The notes below the pieces were generated by a model, which worked only from the letters and a program-made list of their open reading frames with translations, made no database searches and was not told where the DNA came from. From contig NZ_JAFEUL010000008.1 of assembly GCF_016901225.1 (NCBI RefSeq), positions 124,001 to 188,000 of the forward strand: DNA of 64,000 nucleotides, read 5' to 3'. The position numbers and the translations under genes are program-made. Shown in pieces: positions 9,347-17,365 of the stretch. This DNA comes from Actibacterium sp. 188UL27-1. GTDB lineage: Bacteria; Pseudomonadota; Alphaproteobacteria; Rhodobacterales; Rhodobacteraceae. How positions within the stretch are numbered: position 1 is the stretch's first letter; each line of letters starts with the position of its first letter.

Positions 9347-9760
9347 ATGCAGATCAACCTGCACAGCCCGGCCCTCGCTGACCTCGGCGCCCGTCTGCAC
9401 GACCATTTGGCCGCTGCGGGTCAGGCTCTACGGGAAGGTGACTACCGGACAATCCTGTTTTCTATCCGGGAGGAGGATGGCGGCCTGACCACCGGACGTC
9501 GTGGGGAGATCTGTCGCAGATCTGTTCATGTGTCACAGCTTTGGGTGGCCGAACAGCACCGGGGCGCGGGCATCGCCAGCCGCCTTTTGGCCCGGGTCGA
9601 GGACAGGGCCAGCCAAGAGCAATGCGACCGGATCCATCTGGAAACCCGAAACGAGGCGGCCAGGCGGCTTTATGAAAAACAGGATTACGCCGTGTCTGGC
9701 AGCTTGCCGAATTGCGATGGCACCGTGCCGCTTTATTATCTGCACAAACCTTTGCTTTAA
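9347..9760 (+). CDS. GNAT-family N-acetyltransferase
   Basis: This is a small cytoplasmic protein with the Gcn5-related acetyltransferase fold. The acetyl-CoA motif A is VSQLWVAEQHRGAGIASRLL, and the later segment is THLETR-like (IHLETRNEAARRLYEK), followed by a C-terminal strand. Substrate is unknown. ATG at 9347 gives a typical N-terminus (MQINLHSP); an in-frame ATG at 9296 would add 17 residues. Neither has a strong ribosome site. The stop codon overlaps the stop of the convergent sulfatase gene by four bases. Confidence 0.85.
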   Translation: MQINLHSPALADLGARLHDHLAAAGQALREGDYRTILFSIREEDGGLTTGRRGEICRRSVHVSQLWVAEQHRGAGIASRLLARVEDRASQEQCDRIHLETRNEAARRLYEKQDYAVSGSLPNCDGTVPLYYLHKPLL

Positions 9761-11400
9761 TCGGATCGGGTGTAGTCCCGGTCGATGGGCCCGCGATAGG
9801 CTTGGGTTAATTCCTGCGGAACCTCGGAGCCATCTTTCAGGAACATCAAAATACCCTTTCGGGCAGAGGCGCCGCGACCCGCCACAATCTGGGCATCAGA
9901 TCGGGTGATCCGTTGGGATTGGCGGCGGCTCCACGTGGCCAGATGGCCATAAAGCCGGTCAATCTGTGCCTGATGGGCCTGACCCTTGGCCAGGTCGTGG
10001 AATTCATCCGGATCGGTCTGCAGATCGAACAGCATGGGGCGAAACCCGCCTTCGGCATGGATCAGTTTGTAGCGGCCATCGAACACCATAAAAAGGCGCG
10101 CATCGCGCGGCGCCAGCCCCAGCGCCGCGCAAGCCCCCGTGGCGGAAAAGTCGTATTCACTGATGGCAAAGGGCCGATCCGTCACCGGCAGAGCGTGCAG
10201 ATAGGGCAACAGACTGCGACCTTCCACGATATGGGGCGCCGCCTCGCCGCCCGCGACCTGTATGAATGTGGGGGCAAGATCTATCGCCTCGACCAATGCG
10301 GCGCAGGTGGTGCCCCGTGTGGCATTCGCCTCCGCCCGCGGGTCGTAGATGACCAGCGGCACCTTCACCGATGGCTCGTGGAACAGATCCTTTTCGCCCA
10401 GCCAGTGATCTCCCAGATAATCGCCGTGGTCCGAGGTCAGGACGATCATCGTATCGGCCATCCGGCCCGTCTGCTCCAGATGATCCAGCAATCGGCCCAG
10501 CTGATCATCGCATTGCTTTATCAGGCCCATATAGGCGGGGATGACCTTGTCACGCACCGCATCTTGCTGAAAGGCCCGGGCCACTGCGCCGTCCATATAG
10601 GCGCGATAGACGGGATGCGGATCCTCGCGTTCAATCTCGTGGCGCTTGGCAGCCGGAACATGGGTGCGGTCATACATCGCGTGATAGGGGGCGGGTACGA
10701 TATAGGGCCAGTGCGGCTTGATATAGCTGACATGGGCGCACCACGGCCCCTCGGCCTGATCGATGAACCGGATCGCTTCGCCTGTCAGCCACGGTGTCTC
10801 GCTATCCTCCTCGCGGATATTGGCGGGGTGGTCGGCATTGTCGAACATCCAGCCTGAGCGTTTTTGTCCGTCCTGAACCCCGGCATTGGCATAGTCGGCC
10901 CAGGGGTTCGTGCCACCATAACCGCGGGATTTCAGATAGGCGTTATAGGGGGATGGCTTGGGATCATAGAGTCCGTCCGGGCCCTCTGCCCAAAGCCCGT
11001 CATCGCGGGTCCAGACATCGAACCCGCATTCGGCCTGCCGCGCGCCGATCACGCTGTCGGGTGTCAGGCCAAGCCGCGCCATCCCGTCGGCATCGGCATT
11101 CATATGGGTCTTGCCGATCAGCCAGCACGCCATCCCGGCACGGCGCAGGTGATCGCCCAACGTCGGCTCACCCACCCGCAAAGGAAAGTTGTTAAACGCA
11201 GCCCCGTGGGAGGAGACATAGCGCCCGGTATAGATGCTCATCCGGCTGGGGCCACAGATCGGCGATTGCACATAGGCATTCGTGAACCGCACCCCCCTTG
11301 CGGCCACCCTGTCAAAGTTGGGTGTGTGCAGATGGGGGTGGCCCGCGCAACTCAGATAATCAAAACGCAATTGATCATACATGATGAAAAGAATGTTCAT
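9757..11400 (-). CDS. Sulfatase-family hydrolase, phosphonate monoester hydrolase-like
   Basis: This is a 547-residue member of the alkaline phosphatase/sulfatase superfamily. The formylglycine signature CGPSR at residues 49-53 carries the cysteine that is oxidised to the catalytic formylglycine. Metal-site segments are MYDQLRFD near the N-terminus and TSDHGDYLGDHWLGEKDLFH, the latter characteristic of the phosphonate/phosphate monoester hydrolase branch. There is no signal peptide, so it acts in the cytoplasm. The start ATG at 11400 follows AGGGGGAT. A formylglycine-generating enzyme is needed but is not seen in the window. The substrate may be a sulfate ester, phosphate diester or phosphonate ester. 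Confidence 0.88.
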   Translation of the reverse strand: MNILFIMYDQLRFDYLSCAGHPHLHTPNFDRVAARGVRFTNAYVQSPICGPSRMSIYTGRYVSSHGAAFNNFPLRVGEPTLGDHLRRAGMACWLIGKTHMNADADGMARLGLTPDSVIGARQAECGFDVWTRDDGLWAEGPDGLYDPKPSPYNAYLKSRGYGGTNPWADYANAGVQDGQKRSGWMFDNADHPANIREEDSETPWLTGEAIRFIDQAEGPWCAHVSYIKPHWPYIVPAPYHAMYDRTHVPAAKRHEIEREDPHPVYRAYMDGAVARAFQQDAVRDKVIPAYMGLIKQCDDQLGRLLDHLEQTGRMADTMIVLTSDHGDYLGDHWLGEKDLFHEPSVKVPLVIYDPRAEANATRGTTCAALVEAIDLAPTFIQVAGGEAAPHIVEGRSLLPYLHALPVTDRPFAISEYDFSATGACAALGLAPRDARLFMVFDGRYKLIHAEGGFRPMLFDLQTDPDEFHDLAKGQAHQAQIDRLYGHLATWSRRQSQRITRSDAQIVAGRGASARKGILMFLKDGSEVPQELTQAYRGPIDRDYTRSD

Positions 11401-11550
11401 CGCAAATCCCCCTTGGCCCAATTGTGGCAGAGGGGGGCGGCGCGGGCCAGCGCCGTCTTTTTCGCCTATCCGCTGAAACCTTTGGCCGCAGCCGCCGTCA
11501 AAGGGGCAGGTCGGGCCATTGGTACCCCGATCGATCCAAAGGTGAGAGTT

Positions 11551-12057
11551 ATGACCCGTTTCACTCTGCCTGCCGCTGTCTTTATGACCGTATTGGCGCT
11601 GCCCGGCTTTGCCGATGATTACGCCATACCGAACCCAGAGGTCGGGGGGGCAGCGATGCCGGGTGATCGGAACATCATCGAAAACGCGGTGAATTCTGCC
11701 GATCACACCATGCTTGTGGCGGCGGTCAAGGCCGCAGGGTTGGTCGAAACGCTGTCGGGCGCCGGGCCAATTACCGTCTTTGCTCCGGTCAATGCCGCCT
11801 TTGACGCGCTGCCCGATGGCACGGTCGAAAGCCTGTTGAAGCCAGCGAACAAGGACCAGTTGACCAAGGTCCTGACTTGCCATGTCGTGGCAGCCGATGC
11901 GATGGCCGCCGCGACCAAGGGGATGATCGACGATGATGGCGATCTGATCATGGTCACGGATGAGATGGGCAATGTCGCCACGGTCACCATCGCCGATATG
12001 AATCAGTCAAATGGCGTGATCCACATGATCAATACGGTTCTGCTGCCCAAAGGCTGA
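11551..12057 (+). CDS. Exported fasciclin-domain protein
   Basis: The protein has 168 residues. A signal peptide (MTRFTLPAAVFMTVLALPGFA) is followed by one fasciclin/FAS1 domain, with the H1 box ITVFAPVNAAFDALPDGTVE and the closing H2 box NGVIHMINTVLLP. Bacterial FAS1 proteins are periplasmic or secreted and act in adhesion or as small binding domains. The ATG at 11551 follows AAAGGTGAG. It is a single gene, divergent from the sulfatase. Confidence 0.92.
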   Translation: MTRFTLPAAVFMTVLALPGFADDYAIPNPEVGGAAMPGDRNIIENAVNSADHTMLVAAVKAAGLVETLSGAGPITVFAPVNAAFDALPDGTVESLLKPANKDQLTKVLTCHVVAADAMAAATKGMIDDDGDLIMVTDEMGNVATVTIADMNQSNGVIHMINTVLLPKG

Positions 12058-12319
12058 TCAGATCCGCGCCGCGTGATTTTCCTCACAGAAAAGGGCCTGG
12101 ACAGTGACAATGCGCCTGGGCCTGTTACCTTTCACCGGCCTTTGGGTTTGGCTGTTTTCCAACGGCGCTTTACAGCCATAAATCCATAAAGATACTTTAG
12201 GTTTTGAGAATAAATAGCCGCTTTATTCTGCAGCATTTGAAAATCCATTCGGTATTTCGCGTTTTCTTATGGTAGTCGAACACTGTATGGATGATGTAGC
12301 AGTGGTAGGAGGTTTTGCG

Positions 12320-13120
12320 ATGGACGCTCCCTGGTTACTTCATGAGACCGAACATGTCTTTGCATCCGCAATGCGGCGGACCGGTTTGGCAATGGCTGGC
12401 ACAATCGTCGCGTTATTCGGTTGGGCCGGGGCTGGTTATGCCGAAACCAAGCTGACGGTTGTGGCCGATGAATGGCCCCCCTTTTCCGGCAAGACGCTCA
12501 AGAATGGTGGCATCTCGCTTGACGTGATCTCTGCTGTTCTGATCCGGGCCGGATACGATGTCAGCACAGAGGTGCTACCATGGGCCCGCATCATGGATGG
12601 CTCGCGCAAGGGCGAATATGACATTGTCGGCAGTCTTTTCTTTGATGAAGAGATTGCAACCTACATGACCTATGGGGAGCCTTTCTTTAGCACCGATATC
12701 AAGTTCGTGCGCAAGAAAGGCGCAGCCCATACCGTCTCCGACTTGGACAGTCTGCGGCCCTATACGATCGCCGTGGGGGACGGATTTTTGTACGAAGAAA
12801 ACTTTGACCGCGCCGATTTCCTGCAAAAGGTGGTGGTCACCACAACCCTGCAAGCCGTGCAAATGGTGGCCTATGACCGTGTGGACCTGACACTGGATAG
12901 TGAAGATGTGGTTAAATACGCGGTCCAATTTGGCGATCCTTCCCTGGCCGACCGGATCGAGGTTATGCCCAACATCCTGACCAGCCACGATATCCACATG
13001 GCCGTCCGCAACACATTGCCGGAAAAGGACAAGGTCATTGCAGACTTCAATAATGCCTTGGCTGACATGCGGGCGGATGGATCTTTGGCCGCCGTGCTGA
13101 GCGCCCATGATATCGACTGA
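12320..13120 (+). CDS. Periplasmic solute-binding protein (family 3 type)
   Basis: The protein has 266 residues. A long N-terminal signal region ends near GWAGAGYA (residue 41). The mature part resembles SBP_bac_3 domains: LTVVADEWPPFS, then GGISLDVISAVLIRAGYDV, then a segment with YDIVGSLFFDEE. These proteins bind amino acids or small acids. No ABC permease or ATPase follows. Instead a hybrid histidine kinase starts 36 bases downstream on the same strand, so this protein more likely feeds a signal into that sensor than into a transporter. The start at 12320 is fixed by GTAGGAGG at 12305-12312. Confidence 0.85.
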   Translation: MDAPWLLHETEHVFASAMRRTGLAMAGTIVALFGWAGAGYAETKLTVVADEWPPFSGKTLKNGGISLDVISAVLIRAGYDVSTEVLPWARIMDGSRKGEYDIVGSLFFDEEIATYMTYGEPFFSTDIKFVRKKGAAHTVSDLDSLRPYTIAVGDGFLYEENFDRADFLQKVVVTTTLQAVQMVAYDRVDLTLDSEDVVKYAVQFGDPSLADRIEVMPNILTSHDIHMAVRNTLPEKDKVIADFNNALADMRADGSLAAVLSAHDID

Positions 13121-13156
13121 CCCGGTGCGATACCGACCCGCTTTTGGACGATACCC

Positions 13157-15412
13157 TTGAGGTATCTGCGCAATCGCCTTGGGCGCCGTATCGTTGGGTT
13201 GATGGTCCTTGCATCGGCCCTGCTTTCCATTTTGGCGGCCTGCTTTCAGCTTTACAACAGCTACCAGCGTGATCTGGCCCGGGTGATGGATGAGTTCAGC
13301 ATCATCGATAACAGTTTCCGCAGCGGGTTGGAGAATGCCCTTTGGCAGTTCAATTTTGCGCAGGTCGATGTTCTGATCGACGGGATCTTTGCGCAGGCCG
13401 ATGTGATCAATGTCGATTTGCAAGCGGCCACGGGCCAGCGCTTTGAACGCGGCAGCGAGGCGCAGCAAAGGACGCTCGACCAGGTCTTTACCCTCGTCTA
13501 TCGCGGAGAGGGTGGTCGTTTGAGCGAAGTGGGCCAACTCACCGTCGGCGTCTCATTGGCAAAGATCCGAGGCCGGTTATGGGCCCAGGCCATTGCCCTG
13601 GTCGCGTCGAATTTTGTCAAAACCTTTGCCGCGTCCCTGATCATGCTGGCCATCTTTGATCGCATGGTGTCGCGGCATCTGCGGTCTTTGTCAGAGCAGT
13701 TGGGGGGGCCCAACTGGCTGGCCGGGCCGGATGCGATCAGTTTGCCCCGGTCGCGGCAGTCAGAGGGGGATGAGTTGGATCTGATCGTGGCGGCCTTGAA
13801 TGACAGTGGCCGACGCGCTTGGCATGCCAAGCAGATTGCGGCCTCCGCTTCCCACCGATTCGAGACTGTGTTGAACGTGGCGACCAGCGGGATCGTCGCC
13901 TTGGATGAAACCGGCATGGTTTTGTTCGTCAACCCGCGGGCGCGCCACATGCTGGGCGGGGTTTCCGATATAACGCCGTTTCCCTGGCCGGAGGAGATCA
14001 ATTTTCTGGATGCAGAAAGCCTGACCCCGTTGGAGGCCAGCGCCAACCCGTTGAACCGCTCGCTTTGCGGCAACAATTTGCGGAACGAAACCCATCTGCT
14101 GAACCGTATCCTGCCGGGGGTCAATCGCCGCTACATCCGCGTTGACAGTGTGCGGCTGGAGGATGACCCGGACGGCATCGCTACCGTCATGATGATCGAT
14201 GACGTGTCAGAGCAGGAGCGCAATCGCCAGGTCATAGACCGCAAGAGCCGGCTGGACGCTTTGGGTCAGCTCACCGGTGGAATTGCGCATGATTTCAATA
14301 ACTTACTTGCCTCGATCCTCTATGCCATCAACCTTGCCCAAAAGGCGAACAATCCGGTCCGGCGGGACGAATTGCTGGATGTCGCGATGAAGTCGGTGGA
14401 TCGGGGGCGCGACCTGACCTCCCGCTTGCTGGCCTTTGCCAAGCGCCAGCCGGGCATGGCCAATTCGCGCCCCGTACAGGAAGTCTTTCAGGATTTCGAA
14501 CGGTTGGTGTCGCCGATGCTGGAGGCCCAGATCTCGATCAAAACCCAGACCGAGGATGACAAGCTGCAGATCTATTGCGACCATGCCCAGCTGGAAACGG
14601 CCCTGATGAACTTGGTATTGAACAGCCGCGATGCCATCATCCGGGCGGGCAAGGGCAATGTCATCACCTTGCATGCCCGGCCGGTCCTGTCGGTCAACAA
14701 GGAGTTGGACAACCGGCAGGTGGGCGTTGGCGGGGACGGGCTGTCCTACCGCTATGTGGAGCTGTCGCTTGTTGATAACGGCCCCGGCATGGACAAGGAA
14801 ACCTTGGCCCGCGCCACCGATCCATTCTTTACCACCAAAGATAGCAGTTCCGGCACCGGGCTGGGTCTGTCGATGGTCTACGGCTTTGTGCAACAGGCCG
14901 ATGGCGACCTTCGGATTTATTCAGAGCCTGGCCTGGGCACCACGGTTCAATTGACCCTTCCGCGGGGCACCTTTGCCGGCCCGCGCGAAGAGGCGATGCC
15001 GCAAAGCGATCCGGTATTGGGGCACGGGCAGGTGGTTCTGGTGGTCGAGGATGAGACCGATCTGTTGATCATGCTGGAATCCGCGATCGGGGATCTGGGA
15101 TACGGTGTTTTGGTCGCCACATCGGGGCAGGCCGCCCTGGATCTGGTGAATGGCGGGGCGCATTTTGATCTGCTGCTGACGGATGTCGTGATGCCGGGCA
15201 AGATCGGCGGCTTTGAACTGGCGCGCCTGGTGCGGGCCAAGCTGCCGGATATGCCGGTCATCTATTCCTCGGGCTATGTCGGATTTACCGCGGACGAGAT
15301 GGGGGCGGTGCAGGCCCCGCTGCTGCACAAGCCTGCCACCCTGGGCGAGCTGGCCGATGCCATTTCCGACGCGCTTGCCGGTGCAACATCCGACGCCGAT
15401 GCGATGAGTTGA
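13157..15412 (+). CDS. Hybrid sensor histidine kinase with C-terminal receiver domain
   Basis: The protein has 751 residues and uses a TTG start at 13157. A membrane segment near residues 12-35 is followed by a periplasmic sensor region to about 145 and a second membrane segment near 148-172. A PAS-like domain follows (about 235-350), then the dimerisation box with H378 in LTGGIAHDFNNLLASILYAI. The ATPase region has N-box LNSRDAI, DNGPGMD and GTGLGLSM. The receiver domain covers about 625-745 with D676 in LLLTDVVMPGK. It lacks an Hpt or output domain. The adjacent solute-binding protein is the likely input partner. Confidence 0.93.
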   Translation: MRYLRNRLGRRIVGLMVLASALLSILAACFQLYNSYQRDLARVMDEFSIIDNSFRSGLENALWQFNFAQVDVLIDGIFAQADVINVDLQAATGQRFERGSEAQQRTLDQVFTLVYRGEGGRLSEVGQLTVGVSLAKIRGRLWAQAIALVASNFVKTFAASLIMLAIFDRMVSRHLRSLSEQLGGPNWLAGPDAISLPRSRQSEGDELDLIVAALNDSGRRAWHAKQIAASASHRFETVLNVATSGIVALDETGMVLFVNPRARHMLGGVSDITPFPWPEEINFLDAESLTPLEASANPLNRSLCGNNLRNETHLLNRILPGVNRRYIRVDSVRLEDDPDGIATVMMIDDVSEQERNRQVIDRKSRLDALGQLTGGIAHDFNNLLASILYAINLAQKANNPVRRDELLDVAMKSVDRGRDLTSRLLAFAKRQPGMANSRPVQEVFQDFERLVSPMLEAQISIKTQTEDDKLQIYCDHAQLETALMNLVLNSRDAIIRAGKGNVITLHARPVLSVNKELDNRQVGVGGDGLSYRYVELSLVDNGPGMDKETLARATDPFFTTKDSSSGTGLGLSMVYGFVQQADGDLRIYSEPGLGTTVQLTLPRGTFAGPREEAMPQSDPVLGHGQVVLVVEDETDLLIMLESAIGDLGYGVLVATSGQAALDLVNGGAHFDLLLTDVVMPGKIGGFELARLVRAKLPDMPVIYSSGYVGFTADEMGAVQAPLLHKPATLGELADAISDALAGATSDADAMS

Positions 15413-15511
15413 GTTGAACGCCAACGGATCGTCGTTTGGTTCCCTGACTTCCAGGTGCGCTTTGGTGTCGATGCCAGGAATTTTGCCATCAAAAGAGCGC
15501 TGATTTTGATC

Positions 15512-15527
15512 TGTCCCCGCGGGGACA
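15512..15527. repeat. 16-bp palindrome TGTCCCCGCGGGGACA, copy 2
   Basis: Second perfect copy, here in the gap between two convergent genes (kinase end 15412, peroxidase end 15591). It extends to 18 bp (CTG...CAG). No T-run follows on either strand, so it is not a standard terminator. Confidence 0.9.
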
Positions 15528-15590
15528 GTTGAAATCAAATGCTTTTTCGGGGTACCGCGCCGCCGTAAAGTGACTGGTCAGAGCCTCGCT

Positions 15591-17090
15591 CTAGACGCCG
15601 GTGAACACCCCGTTCGAGATGGAGCCGCCCGGGGGCAGATCATTGCCGATGACACCGGCCACCTGGAAAAGGCCCGCGAAACTGATGACCGCCTGTTGGC
15701 CGACCGGCATCCGCTCCGGTGTCCAGACGCCTGCCTGATCCGATGGCGCATGCCAGAAACTGTCGGGATCGCTAATCAGCAGACCGATCACGGTCTCTGC
15801 CAAAAGGCGCGTGCCCAACGTGCCCAGATGCTCACCACCATGGCGGATCTCGGCCTCTTTCAGCAGGTAGAACCACAAGGGCGTTCGGTCCACAAAACCG
15901 TGGCGACGCATGATGTGGCCCGTCTCTCCGGATCCGATCTCCTTCACCGAAAGGGGCCGCAGGGGCGGATGGGTTTCGTGGAGGCTGTCATGCTGGGTCA
16001 GGGCCGCCAACACGCCCTGGGCCGTCGGCATGCTGAGCCGGTATCCGGCATTGAGCATCCGCGCGGCCAGGTTGGGTGGCAGGTTGCCATCGGCCGCCGG
16101 GAGCCATCCCAATGTGTGGGCCAGGCCGGTATCGAACCGCCGGGCTGCCCGGTCGGGATAGGCGGCTGGCGGAGCGATTAACCTGTCCCAATCGACGGCG
16201 ATGGCGTCGGTCGGGGACAGATCGGACAGGCCCAGCAGATCTTCGAGGCGGGCGCCTTGGCGGGCATCCTCCGCGCCTGGGCGGCCGAACTGGGTGTTAA
16301 GATCATAGGCCGCGCGCAGCATGGTGTGCGGCAGGCCGGTGACGGCAAAGGCGAATTCGATCGGCACGGGAAAGCCATCGCTGAGCATACTGTTGCGGGT
16401 GTAGAACGCTCGGTAGAGTGGCGCGCGGGACGAATGCACCCAAGACAGCGTGATCGGGTCGCAAATCGCCGGCAGATAATCATTCACGATCAGCCATTGC
16501 CAGGTCCAGCAGACGCGGCGGCGGGCCTCTGCATGGCGTTCATCGGGGTCGGCGTAGCAGTCGGGCAAGGCCGTTGCCACCGCGTTGTGAAAGGCCAGAA
16601 GGACCGAAACCAGATTGCGCAACAGCAGGCTGGACGCGTTGCGGGCATCGCCCAGGGGGGATGCGCTGTCGGGCAAGGGCGTCAGGCACATCAAGGCGGG
16701 ATCGGTCGGGTCGCGCAAGGCTCGTGCGCCTTCTGACCCCAAGGCGTCGCCATAGACGCTTTCCAGATGCAGTCCACCCGAGCGTCCATTCTTGATCACG
16801 GCGGTGACCGTGTCGCGTTCCAGGGGGATAAGGTCAGAGGCGTTCAGGCACAGGGCGGGCTGGCCATCGCCCAGGGGGTCACCATCGGTCCGTGGCGCGA
16901 CCAGATCATGGCTGAGCAATTGGCCGATATAGCTGTAAAGCGGGGCGATGTCGTTGTTCTGCGCGGGTTCATCGCCGCCCATTCCGACAGGGGGATCGAT
17001 CATTCCGTTTGCGAGATCCGCCAAGGCCGAGATCAATCCCAGGCGCTGGTCCATCGCAACATCGGGGAAGAAGTAGTCAAAGGAACTCAT
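15591..17090 (-). CDS. Animal-type haem peroxidase family protein
   Basis: The protein has 499 residues. Features of the animal haem peroxidase fold are the distal-side helix IGQLLSHDLVAP with H61, the calcium-loop-like LHLESVYGDAL (108-118), DARNASS (148-154), LAFHNAVA (165-172) and WQWLIVNDYLPAIC (198-211). The proximal histidine is probably H255 in AVTGLPHTMLRAAYDLN, where relatives have RFGH. These enzymes use hydrogen peroxide to oxidise halides, lipids or phenols. No signal peptide is visible. It is the last gene of a minus-strand run with a subtilase and a vanadium-haloperoxidase-like gene. The start at 17090 is preceded by GGTGATG. Confidence 0.82.
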   Translation of the reverse strand: MSSFDYFFPDVAMDQRLGLISALADLANGMIDPPVGMGGDEPAQNNDIAPLYSYIGQLLSHDLVAPRTDGDPLGDGQPALCLNASDLIPLERDTVTAVIKNGRSGGLHLESVYGDALGSEGARALRDPTDPALMCLTPLPDSASPLGDARNASSLLLRNLVSVLLAFHNAVATALPDCYADPDERHAEARRRVCWTWQWLIVNDYLPAICDPITLSWVHSSRAPLYRAFYTRNSMLSDGFPVPIEFAFAVTGLPHTMLRAAYDLNTQFGRPGAEDARQGARLEDLLGLSDLSPTDAIAVDWDRLIAPPAAYPDRAARRFDTGLAHTLGWLPAADGNLPPNLAARMLNAGYRLSMPTAQGVLAALTQHDSLHETHPPLRPLSVKEIGSGETGHIMRRHGFVDRTPLWFYLLKEAEIRHGGEHLGTLGTRLLAETVIGLLISDPDSFWHAPSDQAGVWTPERMPVGQQAVISFAGLFQVAGVIGNDLPPGGSISNGVFTGV

Positions 17091-17365
17091 CGTTACATCA
17101 CCAAACGATCCTATCAATCCGGATCGCGTTGGCAGATGACCCCGGTCATCCGCATCTGAGAGAAACATTCGGGCAAAACCTCACCTCTAGTCACACCGTA
17201 TACTGTGCCGTTGGGGCACTGCATGGTCCGAGCGAAGCAGATGTGGAGTTACCCTATCGTGAGCCAATCGTGAAAGTTCACCAGGTATTAGCGGTAGAAT
17301 TGTGGGGGCGGGGCCGGCAGGCTGAAACATGCCTGAACCGTCGGGCCCGATGACCCACGGAATGC

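Noticed and set aside
15512-15527. Terminator between the convergent kinase and peroxidase genes
   Set aside because: The palindrome has no T-run and the identical sequence occurs inside two genes, so it was called a repeat instead.
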